DNA of 64,000 nucleotides from a virus, in IMG/VR virus record IMGVR_UViG_3300010354_000050, positions 1 through 64,000 of that record; one strand, written 5' to 3'. Each line of letters starts with the position of its first letter. The stretch's first letter is position 1. The notes under the pieces were generated by a model. It worked only from the letters and a program-made list of their open reading frames with translations, was not told the DNA's origin and made no database searches. A program made the translations under genes and the position numbers. Below are positions 14,614-23,131 of this stretch, piece after piece.

Positions 14614-14823
14614 ATGTTTGAACTTCAACTTGCAAAACAATCAATACAACATTACTTCCAAAACCTAACTCCTCAACCATACTGTGTTGAAGTTTATCAG
14701 TGGGGTTCTGAAAATATCCTTCTTGTAAAATTTTATATATACCATCAATACATTGGTAAGTTATTAGTTGAAGACTTAAACAACCTACAGGAGAAAATAA
14801 AAAAGTTTTTGAATTTACTTTAG
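14614..14823 (+). CDS. Hypothetical protein, 69 aa
   Basis: Starts at ATG 14614; no clear ribosome-binding site. Aromatic-rich sequence with a helical C-terminal third, no recognised domain. It lies just before nrdB. Confidence 0.5.
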   Translation: MFELQLAKQSIQHYFQNLTPQPYCVEVYQWGSENILLVKFYIYHQYIGKLLVEDLNNLQEKIKKFLNLL

Positions 14824-14845
14824 TTAGTTAAATAAAGGAAAAAAA

Positions 14846-15823
14846 ATGTCTATCACAGAATACAGAAAAGCCTACAAAGTTAAAGGATCTTTTGAATACC
14901 CGGAATACTATGAAAGATTCCAAAAAGCTATTGCTTCTGTTTGGCGACCAGAGGAAGTATCTCTTTCTCAGGATGTTAGTGACTGGTTTTTAGCAACAGA
15001 AGAAGAAAAGGCTGTTATTGGGGGTATCCTAAGAGGGTTTACTCAACTGGAACTTCAAGTTGAGTGTTATTGGAGGGATGTGGTTACTAAAATTTTCCCT
15101 AAGCATGAAATTGTTTCAATGTGTAGTGTATTCAGTACCTTTGAAGGAATCCATGCAGCGGCTTACAACATATTGTCAGATACCTTGGGCATAGATGAAT
15201 TTGAAGCTTTCCTAGGTGATCCTGCGGCAAGAAACAAAATTGATTATTTTGTTAATCACACAGATACTATCACATCATTAGGTGTATTTAGTGGTGCAGC
15301 CGAAGGGGTATCTCTCTTTAGTAGCTTTGCAGCTTTACTTAGTTTTAACCTAGACGGGAGATTCAAAGGTCTTTCTCAAATTATTTCTTGGAGTGCTTTA
15401 GATGAACAACAACACTCCGATGCAGGTTGTTCTTTATTCAGGGAGTTAGATAAAGAAGGAAGGATCAACCAAGGCCATAAAGACCTAATTGTAGAGGGGT
15501 TCAAGGCTGTTTTACAAAATGAAGATGCTTTCCTAGAAATAATCTTTGAAGGTCAAAACTTAAAATCTATTTGTAAAGACGATCTTTATCACTATTTACG
15601 CTATAGGGCCAATGACCGTTTAAGTCTATTAAATATTTCCTACAGATTTAACTACGATAGCAAAAAATCTGATAAGATTAGGGTATGGTTTGAGCCTATT
15701 TTAAGGGGGCAAGTTTCCAATGACTTCTTTGCCCACATCAAGGAAGGAAGTATGTATGTTGCAAAACCTTATCAGGACTTTTCAAACATTGCCTACAATT
15801 CCTTAGATCTCTCTTTGTCCTAA
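14846..15823 (+). CDS. nrdB: Ribonucleotide reductase small subunit (class I, R2)
   Basis: The 325-aa protein has the di-iron helices of R2: carboxylates around E69-E73 (LELQVE), E100-x-x-H103 with radical Tyr107 at the standard +4 position (FEGIHAAAY), E204 (AAEGVS) and E238-x-x-H241 (DEQQHS). With the large subunit encoded 37 bases downstream it reduces ribonucleotides to deoxyribonucleotides. The retained Tyr points to a conventional tyrosyl-radical enzyme. An AAGG-type ribosome-binding site precedes the ATG. Confidence 0.93.
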   Translation: MSITEYRKAYKVKGSFEYPEYYERFQKAIASVWRPEEVSLSQDVSDWFLATEEEKAVIGGILRGFTQLELQVECYWRDVVTKIFPKHEIVSMCSVFSTFEGIHAAAYNILSDTLGIDEFEAFLGDPAARNKIDYFVNHTDTITSLGVFSGAAEGVSLFSSFAALLSFNLDGRFKGLSQIISWSALDEQQHSDAGCSLFRELDKEGRINQGHKDLIVEGFKAVLQNEDAFLEIIFEGQNLKSICKDDLYHYLRYRANDRLSLLNISYRFNYDSKKSDKIRVWFEPILRGQVSNDFFAHIKEGSMYVAKPYQDFSNIAYNSLDLSLS

Positions 15824-15860
15824 GATTCAGTTTTCAACTATCTATTTTACATTTACTAAA

Positions 15861-17762
15861 ATGATTCAACAAGATCAACAACAAATCCCCAACTGGCTTA
15901 CAGAAGAAGGTGTAGAAACTCTTTCTCGTGGATATTTGCTACCTGGTGAAACTCCAAGAGGGATGCACACCCGTTTAGCTTCCTACGCTGCTAAAATCCT
16001 AGATAAACCAGAATTAGAAGAAGACCTATTTACTATCTTATGGCAAGGGTGGCTTGGCCCTGCTTCTCCTGTAGCTTCTAACTTTGGAACTAACCGTGGA
16101 TTACCTATTTCCTGCTATTCTGTTCATGTTGGAGACAGTGTTCAAAGCATATATTCTCACCTAAAGGAAGTTGCCCAACTATCTAAGAATGGTGGGGGTG
16201 TAGGAATCTATATGGGAGATATTCGATCATTAGGGTCTTCTATTTCTGGTGGTGGACAGTCAACCGGGGTAGTTCCTTGGGCACAACAATATGACCTTGC
16301 TGCTAGGGTAGTTAGTCAAGGAGGGGTACGCAGGGGTAGTTTTGCCATTTATTTACCTATTGACCACGCTGACGTACCCGAACTACTCCTAAGCAAAGAT
16401 CATTCTAAAGGTGATCCACGTAGATTTATTGACAGCAACATTGCCCTTACTATTACAGACCAATGGATTCAGGAAATGATGTTAGGTGATGCAGGAAAGC
16501 AGCACTTATTTGGTGAAGTTTTGAAAACCCGCCTAATGTCTGGTTCACCATACCTAGTCTTCATTGATAACGTAAATAATCAAAACCCTGCTTGCTACAA
16601 ACAACGGGGATTAAAAGTATCTACTTCCAACCTCTGTGCAGAAATCACTCTATACACTGATGAGGATCATTCTTTTGTTTGTGTACTTTCCTCCTTAAAC
16701 CTTGCAAATTATGAAGACTGGAAAAACTGGAGGGGTAAATCAGGTTTAAGTGTCCCCCAACTCAGCACTTATTTCTTGGATGCTGTAGTTTCAGATTTTA
16801 TCAACAAGGCTTCCCGAATCCCTAGCATGGGTAGGGCGGTAAGGTTTGCTAAAAAGTCTAGGGCACTTGGCTTAGGAACTATGGGATTGCACCTTCTTTA
16901 TCAAAAGAAAGGCTTACCATTCAAATCTGAAGAGGCCCGAAAGTTAAACATTGAAGTTCATAAGTTCATCAAAGAAGAAGCTGTAAGGGCCAGTAAGCAA
17001 TTAGCTAAGGAATATGGATCCCCTGAATGGTGTTTAGGGACAGGAATGAGACATACCCACCTCCTAGCTATTGCCCCTACTCGAACCAACTCTGTAATCA
17101 GTGGTGCTTTTTCCCAAGGAATTGAACCTGTTGATGCAAATTACTTTGTAGCTAAACAAGCAAAAGGCACCTTTATTCGTAAAAATCCTATTTTAGAGCA
17201 GCTTTTATGTTCAAAGGGTGTAGATAATTCTGTTTGGGATAGCATTTTAGAAGCAAGGGGTTCAGTTCAGCACTTAACTTGCTTAACCCCTGAAGAAAAA
17301 GAAGTCTTCAAAACCGCTAGAGAAATTGATCAGTTTGAATTAGTCAAACAAGCAGCAGATCGCACACCTTACATTTGTCAAGCACAAAGTTTGAATCTTT
17401 TTGTTGAACCTACTATTTCAGCAGAAGAATTAGCAAGACTTCACCTTGCAGCTTGGAAAAATGGTGTTAAATCTTTGTATTACTTGCGATCTACTTCCTT
17501 AGTAGTTAACCAGAGCAGGGAAGACAATAAACTAATTACTAAAAAGGATTGTCCTTGGTGTACTAAACTCAAGGAGCAGTTGAAACTAGATGGCATTAGT
17601 TTTATTGAAGTAGACAGGGAAGATGTTAAAGATTTCTCCTATAAAACAGTTCCTCAGCTTTGGATCAAAGGAGTTCATGTGGGGGGTTATACTGAATACA
17701 TGGAATCCTATCATTCTGAAAACCCTACTAATTATGATGAATGTGAAGCTTGTTCAGGGTAG
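15861..17762 (+). CDS. nrdA: Ribonucleotide reductase large subunit with embedded glutaredoxin domain
   Basis: Residues 1 to about 550 are a compact class I large subunit without the ATP-cone. Visible active-site residues are C85 (PISCYS), N257-x-C259-x-E261 (SNLCAEI) and C274 (CVLSSLNL). The catalytic core ends with the usual LYYLRS strand. A glutaredoxin domain follows (residues about 557-617, CPWC at 564-567, cis-Pro TVPQL, GGYTE) and then a short tail with C-x-x-C (CEAC), which resembles the shuttle tail of ordinary NrdA. The glutaredoxin therefore appears inserted between core and tail. It would serve as a built-in electron donor. Confidence 0.9.
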   Translation: MIQQDQQQIPNWLTEEGVETLSRGYLLPGETPRGMHTRLASYAAKILDKPELEEDLFTILWQGWLGPASPVASNFGTNRGLPISCYSVHVGDSVQSIYSHLKEVAQLSKNGGGVGIYMGDIRSLGSSISGGGQSTGVVPWAQQYDLAARVVSQGGVRRGSFAIYLPIDHADVPELLLSKDHSKGDPRRFIDSNIALTITDQWIQEMMLGDAGKQHLFGEVLKTRLMSGSPYLVFIDNVNNQNPACYKQRGLKVSTSNLCAEITLYTDEDHSFVCVLSSLNLANYEDWKNWRGKSGLSVPQLSTYFLDAVVSDFINKASRIPSMGRAVRFAKKSRALGLGTMGLHLLYQKKGLPFKSEEARKLNIEVHKFIKEEAVRASKQLAKEYGSPEWCLGTGMRHTHLLAIAPTRTNSVISGAFSQGIEPVDANYFVAKQAKGTFIRKNPILEQLLCSKGVDNSVWDSILEARGSVQHLTCLTPEEKEVFKTAREIDQFELVKQAADRTPYICQAQSLNLFVEPTISAEELARLHLAAWKNGVKSLYYLRSTSLVVNQSREDNKLITKKDCPWCTKLKEQLKLDGISFIEVDREDVKDFSYKTVPQLWIKGVHVGGYTEYMESYHSENPTNYDECEACSG

Positions 17763-17799
17763 TTAGTAAAGTTTTTGATTTTCTTTATAATAGTTTACA

Positions 17800-17829
17800 G
17801 GGGTATTATTAAATAAGTATTAATACCCC
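17800..17829 (+). terminator. Hairpin after nrdA
   Basis: GGGGTATTA/TAATACCCC stem with a 12-nt loop; no T run follows, so termination is uncertain. It is followed by a second weak inverted repeat (TATAAG.../...CTTATA). Confidence 0.45.
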
Positions 17830-17876
17830 CTATAAGCTTTAAGTTAAAAACTTATAAGAAAAAAAAAGAAGATCAA

Positions 17877-18590
17877 ATGGCTAATAAATTAGGTAGCAAA
17901 AGCAGAAAACGTAAATACCCGCCTTTAACAAAAGAGCAACAAAAGTTAGTAGAAGACCACCTTTGGATAGCAGGTAAGTTAACCTATAGTGCTTCTCTGC
18001 ATACAAGAGGTTTTACAGGTTGTTTTACTAAAGATGATTTGGAGTCTATAGCCCGCTTCGCCCTATGTGTTGCTGCTACCAGATATGACCCTGACTTAGG
18101 TTGGAAATTTTCAACCTATGCTTGGAATACAGCTAGGGGTTATATTCAACACGCATTAAGGGATTATTCAAGAATAGTGAGGGTTCCTAGGTGGGTAATG
18201 CTTTCAAGGGATGGAGTTAGAAGCATGATAGCTAAAGGAATACCTTATATTGAGATTTCAAAAGAATTAAATCTTACTCAAGAACAAATATTTCTATGTG
18301 AACAATCTTGGAAAGAAATTCATAAATCCTATGATCACTATTCTGAAGATTCTAGGCAACTTGAATTTACTTATGAAATCGACTACTTAAAAGATCTACT
18401 AGGAAAAGAACTGCTGTTTGAACTTGGGAACTTATCTGATTCAGAAATTTCTTTCCTATTGAGTTATTTTGACAACAAATTAATCAGTCTAGAAGATACT
18501 CAAAAAGCAGAAAAAATGATTGAGAGTTTAAGAAATAAGGTAAAATCAGGAAAATTCCCAGTAGTGGTAAAACCATATAGCAACAAATAG
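17877..18590 (+). CDS. Second sigma-70-family protein (237 aa)
   Basis: Residues about 25-110 match sigma region 2: DDLESIARFALCVAATRYDP, then GWKFSTYAWNTARGYIQHAL and RIVRVPRW, where the last part resembles the promoter-contacting VRIPR-type segment of group 1-3 sigmas. The following 120 residues contain a helix-turn-helix-like ISKELNLTQEQI, but region 4 is poorly conserved. It may direct the fibre and other late genes that follow at once. Confidence 0.75.
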   Translation: MANKLGSKSRKRKYPPLTKEQQKLVEDHLWIAGKLTYSASLHTRGFTGCFTKDDLESIARFALCVAATRYDPDLGWKFSTYAWNTARGYIQHALRDYSRIVRVPRWVMLSRDGVRSMIAKGIPYIEISKELNLTQEQIFLCEQSWKEIHKSYDHYSEDSRQLEFTYEIDYLKDLLGKELLFELGNLSDSEISFLLSYFDNKLISLEDTQKAEKMIESLRNKVKSGKFPVVVKPYSNK

Positions 18591-18602
18591 TTATTGTGAA
18601 AA

Positions 18603-20015
18603 ATGGCAACAATAAGAATTTCTCAATTAACTGCTGTTAGTCAAGCTACCGATGATGATGTTTTTATCATCAATGATGCAGATACTAATACCAGAAAGAT
18701 TACTTTTGCAAATTTAACCCAAGGTTTGCTAAACACTTCTGCAACTTCCCAAACTAAAAATGGCCCCCTATCCATTAGTGGCTTGTTAAGTTCTACAGGT
18801 TTGGCTGTTAAAAATAATGTATTGTTTGTTGATAGTCAAAATAACAGGGTTGGTATTAAAACCAACACCCCTAATGCAGATCTAGACGTAAATGGTGTTC
18901 TATACATCCAAAGTGCCAACCCCATTCAGTTTGGAGATTCTGACAATTCAAATTTCATCGGACTTAGGGCACCTTCCGTAGTCAATTCAAACTTTACCTT
19001 TACCCTCCCTCCTGCACCACCTGCTTCAACTGAATTAGTCACATCTAGTTCAGCAGGAGTTTTTGGATTTACTACGGGTATTGTAACAGGAAATAGCTCT
19101 TTGAGTTTGAACCTTATAGAGCTAATTAATCAAGGGGTAGCAAGGTTTTATGAATCTGCTTCAAGTGGGACAAATCATATTTCCTTTACTGCACCAAATT
19201 CCCTTGCAAATTCTAATTCTTATACTCTTCCGACAGATTTACCCCCTAGCTCTGGATTTATCTTAGCTTCCTCTACAACTGGACAATTAAGTTGGGTCAG
19301 TAGCTCAACTGGTGCTATTGGTGCTAATAACCAGGTTCAATTTGCAACTGATGGTTTGTTAAATAGCAGCACTAATTTGACCTTTGTCCCTAATACCAAT
19401 ACCTTAACTACAGTTAACGGTTCCTTTAGTGGCAGTCTGGGAGTTCAAGGAAATGTCCAACTAGGTCAAAGTTCAGCCCAAACAATTAGTGTAAATGGAG
19501 TATTCAATACCCATTTGCTTCCTGAACCTAATACCTATGATCTAGGTTCAACTTTTAGATTTTGGAGACATACCTATACCCAAAACCTTACTGTTAGTGC
19601 TTCTTTTGTCCCCAACAATTCTAACTTAGTCAACCTTGGATCAACTTCAAGTCGCTGGCAGATTGCTTACCTAAACAACCTAAGCCTTCAAGGGGTATCT
19701 CAAAAAGGTATCAATTCTATTTCTGTAGCAGGAAGTGGAACTTCATCTACTATTTTAGGAACAGGCAAGGCATACAAAGTTCTAATTAATTCAACAGATT
19801 CTACTACAGGAGATGTTGAACTGTTTGAGCAACTTGTAGTTTGTGATAATAGTGGAAATATTTCTGAAGTAACAGGGTCTAACGTTCAATCTCCCACGCC
19901 AGGTAATTTCTTAATTACAGCTTCTTCTCAACTGGTAGGGAGTGACATTGTGATGACTTTTTCCAATGCTTCTACCAATACTGTAAGCGTCAAACTGTTT
20001 GTTGTTGAGTTATAA
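18603..20015 (+). CDS. Tail-fibre or virion appendage protein (470 aa)
   Basis: Begins with the ATIRISQLTAVSQATDDDVF pattern typical of virion-attached fibre N-termini. It then has NNRVGIKTNTPNADLDVNG (a trimeric beta-helix motif found in phage fibres and collars) and long Ser/Thr/Asn-rich repeats with FTLPPAPPA and YTLPTDLPP units. A host-binding or decorative fibre is likely; no tip domain is recognised. Confidence 0.75.
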   Translation: MATIRISQLTAVSQATDDDVFIINDADTNTRKITFANLTQGLLNTSATSQTKNGPLSISGLLSSTGLAVKNNVLFVDSQNNRVGIKTNTPNADLDVNGVLYIQSANPIQFGDSDNSNFIGLRAPSVVNSNFTFTLPPAPPASTELVTSSSAGVFGFTTGIVTGNSSLSLNLIELINQGVARFYESASSGTNHISFTAPNSLANSNSYTLPTDLPPSSGFILASSTTGQLSWVSSSTGAIGANNQVQFATDGLLNSSTNLTFVPNTNTLTTVNGSFSGSLGVQGNVQLGQSSAQTISVNGVFNTHLLPEPNTYDLGSTFRFWRHTYTQNLTVSASFVPNNSNLVNLGSTSSRWQIAYLNNLSLQGVSQKGINSISVAGSGTSSTILGTGKAYKVLINSTDSTTGDVELFEQLVVCDNSGNISEVTGSNVQSPTPGNFLITASSQLVGSDIVMTFSNASTNTVSVKLFVVEL

Positions 20016-20020
20016 GTAAA

Positions 20021-21088
20021 ATGAAACAAAAAAGATATTTTGTTGAAGGTGTAGTTACTAAAAGTACCTTTGAAACAGAGGGTGTTAATACAATTCCCAG
20101 TGCAGAATTTACTGACAACATTAGGGTAGGTTCTGTTGAAATTAAATCAGTTCAACCCTTAGACCTAACTACTCCTATTTCTAATGAAGAGATTTACTCT
20201 TTTCCAGCAGGACTTTACAACTTAGCTGAATTTACTGTTACGCTTGTAGATAGTGAAAATTCCTATGTGCTAGGCAGAAGTTTTTCTGTAGCCCATAATG
20301 GCACTACTACCGATATTTCTAATGCATATGCAGAAGTAGACCTTTGGGGAACTGTAAAGCCAACTTTTTCAGCTTCTATTTCAGGAGGAAATGTTAAGCT
20401 TTATCTAACTACTACCTCTGATTCAGTTAATGTTTCCTTAAGTGTTAAACTTCATAGTTCTGAAGTAAGCCATTTTATCAACATTACCTCCCAACCAACT
20501 TCCCAAACTGTAGTTGAAGGTGACATTCCTGCTGTTTTTTCAGTAATAGCTTCTACTAATGACGGTGGAACTTTAAGCTATCAGTGGCAAGAAGATATTG
20601 GGACAGGCTTTACAGATCTGACTGACAATTCTACCTATTTTGGAAGTTTGACCAGTTCTCTAACCATTACCACAGCAGATACTTCCTTAACAAGTTATAA
20701 CTATAGGTGTAGAATTTCTAGTTCTGAATCTGCTCCGGATGAATTTACCAACACTGTTATCCTAACTGTTTCTGCTGCTGAAGTAACCATTACCTTGAAC
20801 CCCACTAATGAAACCGTAAATAGTGGTGATCCTGTTACTTTCACGGTTGAAGCTGAAACTAATGAAACTTCTTCTACTTTAGTTTATGAATGGCAAGAGA
20901 ATGATGGATCTGGGTTTACAACCTTAGTAGAAGATACTATCTATACTGGAACTAATACTGATACACTCCTAATCACTAATAGTACAGGTTTAGATAGTTA
21001 CCTTTACCGTTGTAAGGTTACAACAACTTCTGCAACTTCTCCTGAAGCAACTTCAACTTCTGCAACTTTGACTGTAGTAACAGTATAG
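20021..21088 (+). CDS. Virion protein with two Ig-like domains (355 aa)
   Basis: The N-terminal 150 residues are unique. Residues about 155-255 and 258-355 are two Ig-like repeats with the recurring pattern TSQPTSQTVVEGD...YQWQE...YRCRISS and TLNPTNETVNSGD...YEWQE...YRCKVTT. Ig-like domains decorate phage capsids and tails and help surface adhesion. It lies six bases after the fibre gene. Confidence 0.75.
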   Translation: MKQKRYFVEGVVTKSTFETEGVNTIPSAEFTDNIRVGSVEIKSVQPLDLTTPISNEEIYSFPAGLYNLAEFTVTLVDSENSYVLGRSFSVAHNGTTTDISNAYAEVDLWGTVKPTFSASISGGNVKLYLTTTSDSVNVSLSVKLHSSEVSHFINITSQPTSQTVVEGDIPAVFSVIASTNDGGTLSYQWQEDIGTGFTDLTDNSTYFGSLTSSLTITTADTSLTSYNYRCRISSSESAPDEFTNTVILTVSAAEVTITLNPTNETVNSGDPVTFTVEAETNETSSTLVYEWQENDGSGFTTLVEDTIYTGTNTDTLLITNSTGLDSYLYRCKVTTTSATSPEATSTSATLTVVTV

Positions 21089-21148
21089 CTGTAGAATTTG
21101 TAATAATTTGCTATAATAGCTTGTTGTCTTATTTTGGGTAATTTAACT

Positions 21149-21313
21149 ATGGAAGCCAAACAACAGCTAATCGAGCTAATTGAAGCTTATGCAACTGCAC
21201 GGGCTACTAACAATGAAATTCTTGTAAAAATGTCTGCAACAACTCTGCAAGATTTCTTAAACCGATATGATCTAGTTGTACCAGAACTTTCTGAAATCAA
21301 AAAAGAAGATTAA
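21149..21313 (+). CDS. Hypothetical protein, 54 aa
   Basis: ORF from ATG 21149 to TAA 21313, six bases before the next start. Helical, acidic C-terminus (SEIKKED). A TATAAT at 21112-21117 lies upstream but lacks a -35 match. Not recognised. Confidence 0.6.
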   Translation: MEAKQQLIELIEAYATARATNNEILVKMSATTLQDFLNRYDLVVPELSEIKKED

Positions 21314-21318
21314 TCATA

Positions 21319-21549
21319 ATGGAAGAAGAACAGTTTATTGAAAATTTGGATTTTGCAAGTCCAGAAACTTTTGTCCAGGAGGTAACTTTTTCACCTGAAC
21401 CTGAACCTGAACCTAAACCTATAAAGGCAAAAAAGTTGCCAAAGGTCGAAGAAGTTGTACAATCTGTAGCAGAAGATCCAATTAATCTAGAAAAAATTGA
21501 ACAACAGGGTTACGGTTACAAACGTTTTAAGCAAAAAATGGGGAGATAA
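21319..21549 (+). CDS. Hypothetical protein with Pro-Glu repeat (76 aa)
   Basis: Contains a PEPEPEPKP stretch (residues about 28-36), then a basic KAKKLPK and a GYGYKRFKQKMGR C-terminus. Probably a flexible linker-type protein. Not recognised. Confidence 0.55.
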   Translation: MEEEQFIENLDFASPETFVQEVTFSPEPEPEPKPIKAKKLPKVEEVVQSVAEDPINLEKIEQQGYGYKRFKQKMGR

Positions 21550-21558
21550 TAAGAACAA

Positions 21559-21975
21559 ATGGAAATGTTGAACAATCTAGTTAAGGCTAAGTACAATCTA
21601 GAGAACACCCTTCACTTGGCCCATTGGGTTGCAAGAGGTGAAAAGTTCTATCCTTACCACCTAATGTTTGCAGATCTGCTAGGGATTATTAGTGAAGGTA
21701 CTGATGACCTAGTAGAACTAGGTATGGCCCTAGGATACCAGCCAAACTTTGACTCCTTTGGGGGAGTTTCTATGGAACTTGAAGACTATTCCTGTAGCTA
21801 CCTTACCGAACTGTCTGCCAATATGCTAACTAGCTACATGGCTAAGCTGTTTGAAGTTCGTAATGCCATTGCTGGAAATGAAATGGCTGTAGGACTTCTT
21901 GCCCACATTGAAAACCTTGCAACTAAAGCTAATAAGGCTCTGTATATTGTTTCAGCAACTATGCGGGAAAATTAA
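21559..21975 (+). CDS. dps: Dps-like ferritin (138 aa)
   Basis: Residues 14-56 follow the Dps signature: LHLAHWVARGEKFYPYHLMF, then TDDLVELGMALG. The residues equivalent to the inter-subunit ferroxidase centre are all present at the expected spacing: H22, H34 (+12), D49 (+15) and E53 (+4). The order and spacing equal H31/H43/D58/E62 of Listeria Dps. The protein is a little shorter than cellular Dps and has no basic N-terminal tail. Dps proteins oxidise and store iron and protect DNA from peroxide. The family call is from motif spacing only. Confidence 0.65.
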   Translation: MEMLNNLVKAKYNLENTLHLAHWVARGEKFYPYHLMFADLLGIISEGTDDLVELGMALGYQPNFDSFGGVSMELEDYSCSYLTELSANMLTSYMAKLFEVRNAIAGNEMAVGLLAHIENLATKANKALYIVSATMREN

Positions 21976-22006
21976 TAAGGTTTATAAGTAAATAATTATT
22001 TCTAAA

Positions 22007-22036
22007 AGAAGTTCTAGAAGAACTTCTTTTTTTTTT
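22007..22036 (+). terminator. Rho-independent terminator
   Basis: AGAAGTTCT-AGA-AGAACTTCT stem then a run of ten T. It closes the long operon begun at 9657. Confidence 0.9.
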
Positions 22037-22130
22037 GCTTGACTTATTTGAAGTCATAGGTTAGAATAGTTTTGAAGTTGATTTAGTAGTAATAGGTCAT
22101 TGCAACAAAACAAGGAACAAGCCTTAGTAG

Positions 22131-22159
22131 TTGACAAATGCTTTTCCCTATGTTATAAT
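22131..22159 (+). promoter_or_regulatory. Consensus sigma70-type promoter
   Basis: TTGACA (22131-22136) and TATAAT (22154-22159), 17-bp spacer. Confidence 0.85.
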
Positions 22160-22183
22160 GTTTTTCTTTAGGAATACACAAAA

Positions 22184-22342
22184 ATGTTAGGCTTATTATT
22201 AGGCTTATGTTTGAACCATCAACCCAATGTATTAAATTATACTGCTAATATGCCTACTTGTAGTAATGGGCAAGTAGTTTTGTGCATTGTCAACCCTGAT
22301 GGTACAAAAAGGTGCAGATGTAGATCTGTATATACTATTTGA
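22184..22342 (+). CDS. Tiny secreted-type Cys-rich peptide (52 aa)
   Basis: N-terminus MLGLLLGLC is hydrophobic like a short signal peptide. The C-terminal half has four Cys in the pattern C-x7-C-x9-C-x-C with a central NPDG. The same pattern and NP-G core occur in the peptide at 22739, so the two are paralogues. Own consensus promoter. Function unknown. Confidence 0.65.
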   Translation: MLGLLLGLCLNHQPNVLNYTANMPTCSNGQVVLCIVNPDGTKRCRCRSVYTI

Positions 22343-22364
22343 TTACTTTTATTAACTGTCTAGT

Positions 22365-22568
22365 ATGTTGAACTTAAGTTGGACTTTTGCTAATCTATGC
22401 CAGATCTACGAAAGAATAAAAAGAAGAGGTGGTGAAATTTACCCTTCCGAGAACGAAGATTTAGGGAGAATGTACTCATCTTTTGAACTAAACCCAGAAA
22501 ACTTTACAGAGGAAGATAGGGAAATTTTTGAAAAAATCTTCCAAATCATGTTAGAAAAAGGAGAATAG
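22365..22568 (+). CDS. Hypothetical protein, 67 aa
   Basis: Charged helical protein (FTEEDREIFEKIFQIMLEKGE C-terminus) lying between the two Cys-rich peptide genes. Not recognised. Confidence 0.6.
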   Translation: MLNLSWTFANLCQIYERIKRRGGEIYPSENEDLGRMYSSFELNPENFTEEDREIFEKIFQIMLEKGE

Positions 22569-22569
22569 T

Positions 22570-22739
22570 ATGTTTGTTTCTGTTAGAAACATTGACACTG
22601 GTTTAGAATGCTACATTGGCAAAACCATGTTTCGTATACTGTCAAGAATGAAGCTCTTGACAACTTTTCAATCTATATGGTAAACTCAGAATCTCCAATA
22701 ACCCTGAATTCTTACGATAATGGAAAGGTAGTAAACTAA
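22570..22739 (+). pseudogene. Frameshifted paralogue of the gene at 27282
   Basis: The ATG 22570 frame reads MFVSVRNIDTGLECYIGKTM and stops after 37 codons. Shifting frame at about 22635 gives TVKNEALDNFSIYMVNSESP and onward to TAA 22737-22739. Together these align with the 55-aa product at 27282 (MLVKVSDVESSLEYYVNKSM, HTVKLGEDKFSIHILELDSP). One missing base explains the break. The restored stop overlaps the next ATG (TAATG), so the loss is recent or a sequencing error. Confidence 0.7.
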
Positions 22740-22894
22740 TGTTAATCTCCTTATTGTCTTGTTTGTTCCTGTCTACGGGTACACCTGAAGTTATGACTTC
22801 AGAGTTGATTTGCGAAGAGGGAGAAGTTGTTTTCTGTTACACTAACCCACAAGGGCAAAGCTGGTGTACCTGTAAAAAGCTTTACACCACTTAG
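22739..22894 (+). CDS. Tiny secreted-type Cys-rich peptide, paralogue (51 aa)
   Basis: Hydrophobic N-terminus (LISLLSCLFLS), then C-x7-C-x9-C-x-C with a central NPQG and a terminal YTT,  the same layout as the peptide at 22184. The start overlaps the stop of the frameshifted gene before it. Confidence 0.65.
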   Translation: MLISLLSCLFLSTGTPEVMTSELICEEGEVVFCYTNPQGQSWCTCKKLYTT

Positions 22895-22949
22895 TTTTAA
22901 CTAAAGAGTTTAGAATAAAAAAAAAGAGGGGTAAACTTCCTTTTTTTTT

Positions 22950-23019
22950 AAGCGGAAAAGCGGGTGAAAAAACTTATAAACCATATTACCTTTGGTTATA
23001 AGCACCCGCTTTTCCGCTT
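22950..23019. other. 70-nt long hairpin
   Basis: A perfect 17-bp GC-rich outer stem (AAGCGGAAAAGCGGGTG and its complement) encloses a second stem CTTATAAACC/GGTTATAAG. No T run follows on either strand, so it is not a plain terminator. The rest of 22895-23131 carries only the remnant at 23026. Confidence 0.7.
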
Positions 23020-23025
23020 TTATGC

Positions 23026-23112
23026 TTAGGTTTTATCTTTGTATTCAAAAGTACATCCTATAAAAGAACCACCTTCAGACGATGTAAAATAAGTTCTTTC
23101 AAATTGCAACAC
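23026..23112 (-). pseudogene. Short coding remnant on the minus strand
   Basis: A 28-codon frame from GTG reads QFERTYFTSSEGGSFIGC, then TFEYKDKT and stop. The composition is protein-like but no proper start or ribosome-binding site exists, and an upstream in-frame stop is close. Probably the end of a deleted gene. Confidence 0.3.
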
Positions 23113-23131
23113 TCCCTAGTATAACTAATGC

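Noticed and set aside
14220-14680. Minus-strand ORFs opposite the zinc-ribbon gene
   Set aside because: Shadow frames over a terminator and a Cys-rich plus-strand gene.
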